Shown here: positions 8,512 to 15,125 of the stretch, one piece after another
Layout of the letters: each line of letters starts with the position of its first letter
Numbering within the stretch: position 1 is the first letter of the stretch
NCBI GenBank assembly: GCA_900322095.1
Contig: ONYS01000014.1
Coordinates: 1 to 35,120 of the forward strand
Direction: 5' to 3'
DNA: 35,120 nt
Source of the DNA: an uncultured Prevotella sp.
GTDB lineage: Bacteria; Bacteroidota; Bacteroidia; Bacteroidales; Bacteroidaceae
Position numbers and translations under genes: made by a program
The notes under the pieces: model-generated
Database searches by the model: none
What the model saw: the letters and a program-made list of their open reading frames with translations, nothing else
What the model was told of the DNA's origin: nothing

Positions 8512-9336
8512 TTAGTAATTCTCGTCGCCTTCTTCGTCTTCGAGATTCAGATCGTCGGAGAGTTCAACGGGATCTTCATCCAGTTGAGTTCTATAGATTT
8601 CCTCGCTGATCTTGTCGTCATCGATAGTGTCGTCATCATCTTCATCCTCCCGTTCCTTGTAGTCGTTCTCGGGCAGATCTTCATCCTTGTCCTCGAAGTC
8701 GTCATCGTCCATATCGTCACGCTTATTGGGCATATCCTGATCGAATTTCATTCTTGGACGTTCAACTTCAGGCTTAGCCTTGACGAAGATGGCTTCCATC
8801 CACGTTCCCTTAGGAATCTCCAACACTTCAAAACCGTCATTGGTCTTCTTCTCATACATTCCTCCCGGACGATGAATGCGATTGGTCGGCAATGTCGTTG
8901 TGCTGACGTCGAAGCCAGACTCGATGATATCCTGTATGCTCTGAGGAAGACTCTCCCAGCCGCCGCCGAAGTTACGGTCGAGCACTTCAACTAGTTGACG
9001 AGCCGAAACGTGGTGAATGTTCTCATAGCTCAAGTCGGTGACGCGGAGGATGGGACGCTTCTTCACAGCCCACTTCTCAGTCACATTCTCGTTAACTTTA
9101 ACCAAGCCCACTTTAAAGCCACGGTCTTCATACTTAGAGACAATCTCAGGCTTATCTACAGTCAGAGTTTCTATCTCGAAGGCGCTTTTCAATATATCTG
9201 TGTAGTGGCGCAGATTGTCTTTGAAGTCTGCATCTTTTGCAGCCTCTTCCAACAGACGGAACACGTCACTCTCCTGTATGTCCCAAGCGGAACTTTTTGT
9301 CAGGGTTTTAAGAGAAATTGCTCTTTTTGTTTTCAT
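8512..9336 (-). CDS. Unknown cytosolic protein with a long acidic tail
   Basis: A 274-residue protein without signal peptide or membrane segment. Residues 1-190 look like a folded basic/mixed domain, with SSAWDIQESDVFRLLEEA near the start and RPILRVTDLSYENIHHVSARQLVEVLDRNFG-type text in the middle, broken here into recognisable pieces only by eye. From about residue 203 to the end it is dominated by Asp and Glu, and probably disordered. I do not recognise the family, though it looks like a conserved Bacteroidales hypothetical. The acidic tail might bind basic proteins, ribosomes or nucleic-acid enzymes, but that is speculation. It has an excellent promoter at 9360-9391, so it is probably well expressed. 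Confidence 0.85.
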   Translation of the reverse strand: MKTKRAISLKTLTKSSAWDIQESDVFRLLEEAAKDADFKDNLRHYTDILKSAFEIETLTVDKPEIVSKYEDRGFKVGLVKVNENVTEKWAVKKRPILRVTDLSYENIHHVSARQLVEVLDRNFGGGWESLPQSIQDIIESGFDVSTTTLPTNRIHRPGGMYEKKTNDGFEVLEIPKGTWMEAIFVKAKPEVERPRMKFDQDMPNKRDDMDDDDFEDKDEDLPENDYKEREDEDDDDTIDDDKISEEIYRTQLDEDPVELSDDLNLEDEEGDENY

Positions 9337-9359
9337 TGATTCGTTGTTATTTCTACGTG

Positions 9360-9391
9360 CAAAAATAAATCATAATATGCAAAGAAGCAAA
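9360..9391 (-). promoter_or_regulatory. Consensus promoter of the acidic-tailed protein gene
   Basis: On the minus strand TTTG (9388-9391), a 20-bp spacer and TATTTTTG (9360-9367) form a textbook Bacteroidota promoter, 23 bp upstream of the ATG. Confidence 0.75.
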
Positions 9392-9504
9392 CTTTTCTAT
9401 TAAAATTTTTAGAAAAACAAGACCTCCCATCCTAATCAAGCAATCTTTATATAGCGACGATTAACATCCAAGACGTTCAGAACCAAAGGAATAGATATAC
9501 AAAA

Positions 9505-9535
9505 TTGGGCACCGAGAATAAAACTCAGTGCCCAA
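9505..9535 (-). terminator. Terminator of the DUF1573 gene
   Basis: A 12-bp stem with one G-U pair (9505-9516 with 9524-9535) forms on the minus strand and is followed there by TTTT. It lies about 20 bp after the DUF1573 stop. Confidence 0.75.
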
Positions 9536-9555
9536 CCTTAATATTTACTGATTGA

Positions 9556-9948
9556 TTATTTCTTATCTTCTACCATATCGCCTTCCACGTAGAGACGAAC
9601 CATTTCTGGAACGCCGTTGGTGCGTACGGTAATCATCTTCTTAATATGCGATGGGAATCTTCCCGTGCCATTATACTTCACTTTGATCACACCTGCCTGA
9701 CCGGGGGCAATAGGTTTCTTAGTGTATGTGGCAACCGTGCAACCACAAGAAGTAACCACTTGGTTGATCACCAAAGGTGACTTACCTTCGTTGGTAAAAC
9801 TGAACGAAGCCTCCTGAACAGGATTGCTGACAGTGAATGTGCCGAAATCATAAGTCAGCTTGTCAAACTTTATCTTTGCCTCACTTTGTGCGAAACTAAA
9901 CGTCACACACGAGAGAAGCATCACGGCTATCATTAAAACCTTCTTCAT
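9556..9948 (-). CDS. DUF1573 (Ig-like fold) exported protein
   Basis: A 130-residue protein with a cleavable signal peptide (about residues 1-20, ending FSFAQ). A single immunoglobulin-like DUF1573 domain follows, including the FDFG-like YDFGTF and the VTSCGCTVATY motif around residue 68. Bacteroidota carry many of these small periplasmic or surface proteins; their function is not established. The paired cysteines in SCGC are a conserved feature of the family. The gene stands alone, with a -7 box at 9971-9978 and its own terminator. Confidence 0.9.
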   Translation of the reverse strand: MKKVLMIAVMLLSCVTFSFAQSEAKIKFDKLTYDFGTFTVSNPVQEASFSFTNEGKSPLVINQVVTSCGCTVATYTKKPIAPGQAGVIKVKYNGTGRFPSHIKKMITVRTNGVPEMVRLYVEGDMVEDKK

Positions 9949-9970
9949 ATCGTTAGTTGTTAATTGCTTG

Positions 9971-9978
9971 CAAAGTTA
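9971..9978 (-). promoter_or_regulatory. -7 box of the DUF1573 gene
   Basis: On the minus strand TAACTTTG fits TAnnTTTG, 23 bp before the ATG. No well-spaced -33 element is evident. Confidence 0.5.
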
Positions 9979-10169
9979 CAAAATCTCATAATGCAATAGT
10001 ATAGTTTACTTCATTATTTTATGTTTTTTAAGAGATTCCATAAGACTAAACCCTTTTTGATAGTTATTTCGAACTTTCATTGCGATATATATTTAATAAT
10101 GATAGCTCGGTGAGGCATCGTAACTCTCAGACCGCAAATTCTACACAGTGAAAACCGAGCATTGATGAT

Positions 10170-10257
10170 TGCTGACAATTGTCGGCAGGTCTGCTGACAG
10201 TTGTCGGCAGATCTGCTGACAGCTGTCGGCAGATCTGCTGACAGCTGTCGACATGCG
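10170..10257. repeat. 22-bp tandem repeat (4 units) made of dyads every 11 bp
   Basis: Four units of the type TGCTGACAGCTGTCGGCAGATC start at 10170, 10192, 10214 and 10236; the first and last are slightly diverged. Each unit contains two 10-bp palindromes, GACAGCTGTC (or GACAATTGTC/GACAGTTGTC) and GCAGATCTGC. Their centres fall at 10178.5, 10189.5, 10200.5, 10211.5, 10222.5, 10233.5 and 10244.5, exactly 11 bp apart. The array can also fold into a long hairpin. It lies in the 391-bp gap between the DUF1573 and deiminase genes, which otherwise contains only the DUF1573 promoter box and the deiminase terminator. An open frame crosses it but looks non-coding. Confidence 0.85.
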
Positions 10258-10279
10258 TGCACGCTTGATAAAACAAAAA

Positions 10280-10318
10280 TGAAACCCAAGAAGAATATAG
10301 CTTCTTCCTTGGGTTTCA
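10280..10318 (-). terminator. Terminator of the deiminase gene
   Basis: An 11-bp stem (10280-10290 with 10308-10318), extended by 5 bp after a one-base bulge, is followed on the minus strand by a TTTTTGTTTT run. It begins about 20 bp after the deiminase stop. Confidence 0.85.
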
Positions 10319-10339
10319 ATTCAACATTGCAGTTGATCG

Positions 10340-11605
10340 CTATTTGCCAGCTGTCTGTCGATAAACGACTTGAGTCATGCAATGCGCAGCACCGTAGCCT
10401 TTTATCAATTGATCGAGCGGAATCCATTCCACTTTCACGCCATGCCCAGCAAGCGCTTCTTGATATTCTTTTGACTGTCCTCCAACGGCCATGATGTGAC
10501 GTGGGGCTATTGTGAGATAATTGTTGGCATAATGCATTTCGTCTTCTCTATTTATAGGAATAATAGAGAAGCCACGCTTTTTTAAGAGTTCTACAAAATC
10601 AAGATTCTTTTTGATCAGACGGTATTTCAAACTCCCAGGCTTCCGGGCATAGATGTCGGCCGTGCAACATTGCGGTGTACCTTTCTCTGCATAGAGTCTC
10701 GACGCAGGCATCGTACATAGATTCCGGTCGATAATGTTGAAATGGGTATCGAGATGCATCTCCATTTGCCAGCGCAGATGATCATCTACAACGATGATGG
10801 TATCATGTCCCAGCGCGTCGGCATCCATCATCTGTTGAATGGCCTGCTTGTTTGTTCGCATACCTCGACCTATAAAAGCTACGCTGCCAGCCGGAATGTA
10901 GTCTCCTCCTTCGAGACGTCCATCACCGCTGATTTTTAGAATCGGTTTAATTCCCAATTGGCTATAACAGGCCTCAATCAACCGCGTCTCCGGAGACCGT
11001 TGAAGCGAATTCATTTGGCAAATGATGCTGCCCCTCGGCGTATTGATGCTCTGGTCGCGCGTAAAATAGAGGTTCATCAGCGACTGATGGGTATAGGTTG
11101 CCTCGATGCCCGTGTTATTATCAACACTCATCATCTTCACCGTTGGCTGCAGCATCAATACCCTCAACAGATCTTCTCTCGACATCTCATGAAGGATTTT
11201 CGTTTTATACTCCCCCCCATTCGCAGCCGAGTCTGCTGGATTTACCTTACTGACGTCATAGGTCAGCACCTGAGCTGCCAGAGATTCGAGTCGCTCACGA
11301 CTCATCGCTCTCAATACATCCTCCACGCGCACAACGGTTATCCCCTGCTGTTGGAGCATACGGATGTAGTTCAGATGTTGCTCCCGAGCAGAATCGACGT
11401 CAAAATAATGCTCAAACAAACCTGCGGTAGGATGAATCACACCATCGAAAAGTTCCACACCCGGCGTATGCATCAGTATCACTTTTGCCGTGTCCCACTC
11501 TGCCCTAGGGCCATTCCCCCTAACGAATGAAGTCTGTGACAAGGATGGCAACGATAGTACAACGGCGAACAAACAAGCCAATAGTCGATAAAAATTTCTT
11601 CTCAT
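10340..11605 (-). CDS. Exported arginine-deiminase-family (amidinotransferase-fold) enzyme
   Basis: A protein of about 421 residues of the guanidino-modifying superfamily, closest to arginine deiminase by motif order. These are FTRDQSINTPRGS near the middle, LEGGDYI (the conserved GGD), MHLDTHFNIID (catalytic His region) and a C-terminal GAAHCMTQVV whose Cys would be the nucleophile. Arginine deiminases hydrolyse arginine to citrulline and ammonia in the cytosol. Here a clear signal peptide (hydrophobic core LLACLFAVVLSLPSLSQ) predicts export to the periplasm or beyond. I start at the ATG at 11605 (MRRNFYRLL); in-frame ATGs at 11611 and 11629 are alternatives. No arcB/arcC/arcD genes are adjacent. 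Substrate (arginine, a peptide or another guanidine) is not determined by the sequence. Confidence 0.82.
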   Translation of the reverse strand: MRRNFYRLLACLFAVVLSLPSLSQTSFVRGNGPRAEWDTAKVILMHTPGVELFDGVIHPTAGLFEHYFDVDSAREQHLNYIRMLQQQGITVVRVEDVLRAMSRERLESLAAQVLTYDVSKVNPADSAANGGEYKTKILHEMSREDLLRVLMLQPTVKMMSVDNNTGIEATYTHQSLMNLYFTRDQSINTPRGSIICQMNSLQRSPETRLIEACYSQLGIKPILKISGDGRLEGGDYIPAGSVAFIGRGMRTNKQAIQQMMDADALGHDTIIVVDDHLRWQMEMHLDTHFNIIDRNLCTMPASRLYAEKGTPQCCTADIYARKPGSLKYRLIKKNLDFVELLKKRGFSIIPINREDEMHYANNYLTIAPRHIMAVGGQSKEYQEALAGHGVKVEWIPLDQLIKGYGAAHCMTQVVYRQTAGK

Positions 11606-11721
11606 AAGCATTCTCAATAATGAGCACATTGATTCACAAATACAATATTCACATATCTATTTGCTTAATAACGGCCGCACACTCATAATATTATGCAACT
11701 TTACTAGCAATTATTGATAAA

Positions 11722-11729
11722 CAAAGATA
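11722..11729 (-). promoter_or_regulatory. -7 box upstream of the deiminase gene
   Basis: On the minus strand TATCTTTG fits TAnnTTTG. It would give a leader of about 110 nt before the deiminase ATG. No -33 match was found, so this is tentative. Confidence 0.4.
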
Positions 11730-11902
11730 GTTGTTAGCCAGAAGAGCGGCTTTCTGTGTTGTATGGACGCGGAGAGTTGACAACGTTCGACAATTGTCTC
11801 ACATCATGAGCAATCTTCTTTTCGGGGAGAAAGTTTTCCTATTGGTCGACAACTGCCTGCAAGCAGATTCCCAAACGAGAAAGAATTGACCGTAGATGAG
11901 AA

Positions 11903-12012
11903 GCAAACTCTGCATAAAAAGAAGGCGAATTCCCCATAAAAGAAAAACGAATTCTGCATAAAAGAAAGGCAAACTCCCCGTAAATGGAGAGCAAACTGAT
12001 ATATAAGGAGAG
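11903..12012. repeat. Degenerate 21-23-bp tandem repeat, five units
   Basis: Five diverged units start at 11903, 11925, 11948, 11969 and 11991, all of the form GCAAACTCTGCATAAAAGAAAG. They fill part of the 478-bp gap between the deiminase and kdsB genes. That gap also contains a copy of the 10-mer GACAATTGTC (11789-11798) and CAATTGTCGGC (12047-12057), both shared with the array at 10170-10257. Open frames across it on the minus strand encode only a repetitive Phe/Tyr/Cys-rich peptide and look non-coding. Nothing else was recognised in the gap. Confidence 0.7.
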
Positions 12013-12083
12013 TTGTTCTTCCATTCACGGGGAGCCGGATGGCCATCAATTGTCGGCCAACAAAAATATCGTCGTTCTTGCTA

Positions 12084-12833
12084 TCAGTCCATAGGATGCG
12101 ACTGGAGATATTGCTCTGCACGCTCCAAATCCTGCGGTGTGTCGATACCGACAGTCTCTACATTCGTAATGCCGACACGAATACGGTAGCCATTCTGCAG
12201 CCAACGGAGTTGTTCCAAGCTCTCTGCAATTTCCAGTGGAGACTGAGGCAACCGCGTGATTTCCTTAAGCACATCTGCCCGGTAAGCGTAAATCCCGAGA
12301 TGCTTGAGAAATGGGAACCTGCCGAGCCAGTCTTTCTCCTCGTAGCCTCTGATAAAAGGTATTACACTACGAGAAAAGTACAGGGCGAAACCGTTGACAT
12401 CCGTGACGATCTTCGGTGAATTAGGATTCTTTACAGCCTCCATACTTTCAAAAGGCTTGCCCAATGTAGCTATCTGGGTTGACGGATCAGAGAAGCAATC
12501 GCAAACTGTAGCTATCTGACTTTGCTGAATGAAAGGCTCGTCACCCTGGATGTTTACAACAACATCCCAGTCGCCGCCGATCTTTGAACAAGCTTCCTCA
12601 ATACGGTCCGTACCACTCTTATGCTTGGGTGAGGTCATGACAACTTTACCACCGAAAGACTCGACATGCTCATAGATGCGCTCATCGTCGGTAGCTACGT
12701 AAGCTGTATCAAGCGACTTCTCTACCTGTTCATAGACACGCTGTATCACGGTTTTACCTCCTAAGACAGCCAAAGGCTTGCCAGGAAAGCGCGTTGATGC
12801 ATAGCGCGCAGGGATAATTCCTACAAATTTCAT
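12084..12833 (-). CDS. kdsB: 3-deoxy-manno-octulosonate cytidylyltransferase
   Basis: A complete 249-residue CMP-Kdo synthetase. It activates Kdo with CTP in the cytosol for assembly of lipopolysaccharide inner core. The N-terminal nucleotide-binding signature IPARYASTRFPGKPL (residues 7-21) is present. So are the YVATDD motif near 46, SGTDRIEEA near 73, VVNIQGDEPFI near 92 and YAYR near 190. It begins 14 bp after the stop of the membrane-protein gene and so is probably the last gene of a short transcript. Identification is secure. Confidence 0.97.
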   Translation of the reverse strand: MKFVGIIPARYASTRFPGKPLAVLGGKTVIQRVYEQVEKSLDTAYVATDDERIYEHVESFGGKVVMTSPKHKSGTDRIEEACSKIGGDWDVVVNIQGDEPFIQQSQIATVCDCFSDPSTQIATLGKPFESMEAVKNPNSPKIVTDVNGFALYFSRSVIPFIRGYEEKDWLGRFPFLKHLGIYAYRADVLKEITRLPQSPLEIAESLEQLRWLQNGYRIRVGITNVETVGIDTPQDLERAEQYLQSHPMD

Positions 12834-12847
12834 GATTTATATTGATT

Positions 12848-14359
12848 TTAAGACGTTCTTGTTGAATGGAATCCCGAAAGGTTCTCATATTTTCTTGCCA
12901 TCATCCGTCCATAGATATTCTTCATCCACAAGGGCTCAGCGGCAATGAACGCCAGCCCAAGAACGGCGAGCGTACTGTTGATGACTGTCTCTGAAAAGAA
13001 GATACTCATCAAGCCTACCAGCCCCATGGGGAGGGCAAGAGCCAACATCGTCACGACGATTTGCCAGGGACTGTTGTTGCTGCCGTCCCTATTCGTCAGG
13101 CTTTTCGTTAAAGGAATTGTGCGGTTGTTGTAAACGGCCAGTTGGAACAGCAAGCAAAACTGGAATCCAGCAGTGAACAGCAGGAATCCCAATACCATCA
13201 TCAACGACCATTTTCCCATGAAGACCGGTATCAACAAGATAACCAAAGGGATGACAAGCAACACTGTATTGAGTAAATATTTGGCATGGAGCATATTCAG
13301 AATGCTCTGTTGCCGGGTCATCAGCAGATCGATATAATTACCTTCGGGTTGCATGACTATTGAGATCAGGGTTATACCTCCCAAAACGAAGCAATAGAAG
13401 CACCAGAAATTGCCCCAAGAAGTTCCGTTATAAACGTCGGTGAAAGCGCATAGAAGGGTAAAGACAATTGTGACGCCAACTGAATTCAGGTACTTTTTGC
13501 GAATGGCAGGATTGCGAAGAATCGACAAGACTTCGAGTTTGATGTACATTCCGGTCTGTCCATAACGTCCCAAAAATGAGAGAGAAGGAGTAGCAACATC
13601 ACTGTTTGTGGCGATTGGAGAAAATGTTTCCTTCGACAAAGTAGCCCATTGCAACTTGCGGTTGATGAGCGTCATCACCACGAGAGCCATCAGCACAAGG
13701 ATTAGAAAAAGAGGAAGGATAGAAGCATCGGAAGCAACTTGGAACACTCGGTCGAGAACGCGGTCAAGACTTTTGCCGTTCAAGAAAAAGAAAGGCAATA
13801 TCGGCGCTCCCATGACAACAACAGGAAGGATGATCCACAACCAAGATTTATAGATCAATGTTCGGCAAACCAAATACCACTGGCTGTTCATCCAGATGAG
13901 CATCAGCCAGAGAAGAAGAATCTGCAAGCTAAGCAATGGGTTGGCTATTGGATGCAACGCCATGATGCAGTAGGGCAAAGGAAGGGCCAGCCAAACGAGA
14001 TCTCCCCATGAAAGGAAAGATTCTGCAACAAAAATATCAACTATTCTCTTTGAGGGGAATGGCAACAAAAGGTAGGGCTTGACGATCTGGGCGGGTGTCT
14101 CCTGTAAGGCAAAGCGGAAAACAAAATCAATCAGGAGGACGAATGGCAAGGGGAAAATAATCATGCCAATGGCGCTATCAACATCATCCCTTACTCCGAG
14201 TGCGAGGAGAACTGACAGAAAGACAAGATAGAATACAAACAAGACGCCGAAGAACTGCTTCACATAGCTGGCAACCCGGTTGCGCTGGAAATCCAAGCTG
14301 CGTCTTAGAGCCAATTGCCTTTGGTGATGGACGTTGCGGAATAATTGATAGATGGTCAT
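12848..14359 (-). CDS. Multi-pass membrane protein, DUF5687-like putative ABC permease
   Basis: A protein of about 503 residues with a dozen or so hydrophobic segments spread over its length and a basic N-terminal cytosolic stretch (LFRNVHHQRQLALRRS). The layout resembles the DUF5687 group of Bacteroidota, thought to be ABC-export permease subunits, although no ATPase gene is adjacent. I start at the ATG at 14359 (MTIYQLFRN). An upstream in-frame ATG at 14395 would add an unlikely hydrophobic dozen residues. The gene lies between lolA and kdsB, with a 148-bp gap upstream in which no promoter box was seen. Membrane location is certain, the family call is moderate. Confidence 0.7.
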   Translation of the reverse strand: MTIYQLFRNVHHQRQLALRRSLDFQRNRVASYVKQFFGVLFVFYLVFLSVLLALGVRDDVDSAIGMIIFPLPFVLLIDFVFRFALQETPAQIVKPYLLLPFPSKRIVDIFVAESFLSWGDLVWLALPLPYCIMALHPIANPLLSLQILLLWLMLIWMNSQWYLVCRTLIYKSWLWIILPVVVMGAPILPFFFLNGKSLDRVLDRVFQVASDASILPLFLILVLMALVVMTLINRKLQWATLSKETFSPIATNSDVATPSLSFLGRYGQTGMYIKLEVLSILRNPAIRKKYLNSVGVTIVFTLLCAFTDVYNGTSWGNFWCFYCFVLGGITLISIVMQPEGNYIDLLMTRQQSILNMLHAKYLLNTVLLVIPLVILLIPVFMGKWSLMMVLGFLLFTAGFQFCLLFQLAVYNNRTIPLTKSLTNRDGSNNSPWQIVVTMLALALPMGLVGLMSIFFSETVINSTLAVLGLAFIAAEPLWMKNIYGRMMARKYENLSGFHSTRTS

Positions 14360-14507
14360 ATTCTTATAGTTTTGGATGAACAGCGCGATGATCAAGAAAG
14401 AGTTGGAAACTGCACAAGAAACAAGGAAAATTGCGTTTTTATGTGTCAGTACACGCTTAAACGAACAATCATTGGTTCTTGAATCTCATGCCGTTTCTAA
14501 CTCTTTG

Positions 14508-15110
14508 TTATCTTAAATCAACAATCTCTGCTTTGGGAAAATCCTTTGCATTGAAAGAGAAATAGGCATCGGAAATGTTTGCTCGCGTAAAATTGGATAT
14601 TACAACGCTTGTCCAACTGCCATTCATAAGCATCTTCACATGGCTTGGCACGCTGGTTTTGTTGTCTACGATGATGTACATCTGTGGAATGGCGCTCTTG
14701 CCCGTTGCCGTGAGATGAATCTCCTTTGAGTTGCCCACATTTTTCATTGACATCTTATAGCCTTTCTTGTAGACATTCACAAAAACATAAGGGTTCATTC
14801 TGGCGCGCTGGCTGGCATCGGGCGTAGAAACGTTAACCTCGTTGTTCTGCTTCATGTAGCTCCACTGGGTCTTACCGTTATACCATACCATAGCCTGGGG
14901 TGTAGTAATCTGAAACTTGTTTCCCTTTATGGCGATTGATCCTGAGGCTTTATACTTACTGCTGTAGGCAGAGAATTGTGCCTTAGCTCCACTTCTGCTG
15001 CAGATGATGGACGATGCCTTGTCGAGAACCTTTCTTGCCTCTTTCTCATTCTGAGAGAACAAGGCTAACGAAACCAACAAACAAAGCGACAATAATATTA
15101 ATTTCTTCAT
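14508..15110 (-). CDS. LolA-like outer-membrane lipoprotein carrier
   Basis: A 200-residue periplasmic protein with a signal peptide ending near LALFSQ (residue 20). The mature part has the LolA/LolB fold pattern: AQFSAYSSKYKASGSIAIKGNKF near 44, followed by MVWYNGKTQWSYMKQNNEVNVS near 74. LolA shuttles lipoproteins from the inner membrane to the outer membrane. The gene follows ftsK by 15 bp, an arrangement also common in other Gram-negative bacteria, which supports the call. Sequence identity to classical LolA is expected to be low in Bacteroidota, so the exact cargo role is inferred. Confidence 0.85.
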   Translation of the reverse strand: MKKLILLSLCLLVSLALFSQNEKEARKVLDKASSIICSRSGAKAQFSAYSSKYKASGSIAIKGNKFQITTPQAMVWYNGKTQWSYMKQNNEVNVSTPDASQRARMNPYVFVNVYKKGYKMSMKNVGNSKEIHLTATGKSAIPQMYIIVDNKTSVPSHVKMLMNGSWTSVVISNFTRANISDAYFSFNAKDFPKAEIVDLR

Positions 15111-15125
15111 GATTCACTATATTTA

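Noticed and set aside
10170..10257. CRISPR array
   Set aside because: Units are contiguous 22-mers without unique spacers, and no cas gene is present.
10077..10427. 116-codon minus frame across the 22-bp array
   Set aside because: Its sequence is a translation of the repeat (RQLSADLPTAVSRSAD-like) and of the deiminase terminator; no start signal or family.
11804..12121. Minus-strand frames encoding Phe/Tyr/Cys-rich peptides
   Set aside because: They are translations of the degenerate 22-bp repeat in two frames and overlap kdsB; no coding evidence.
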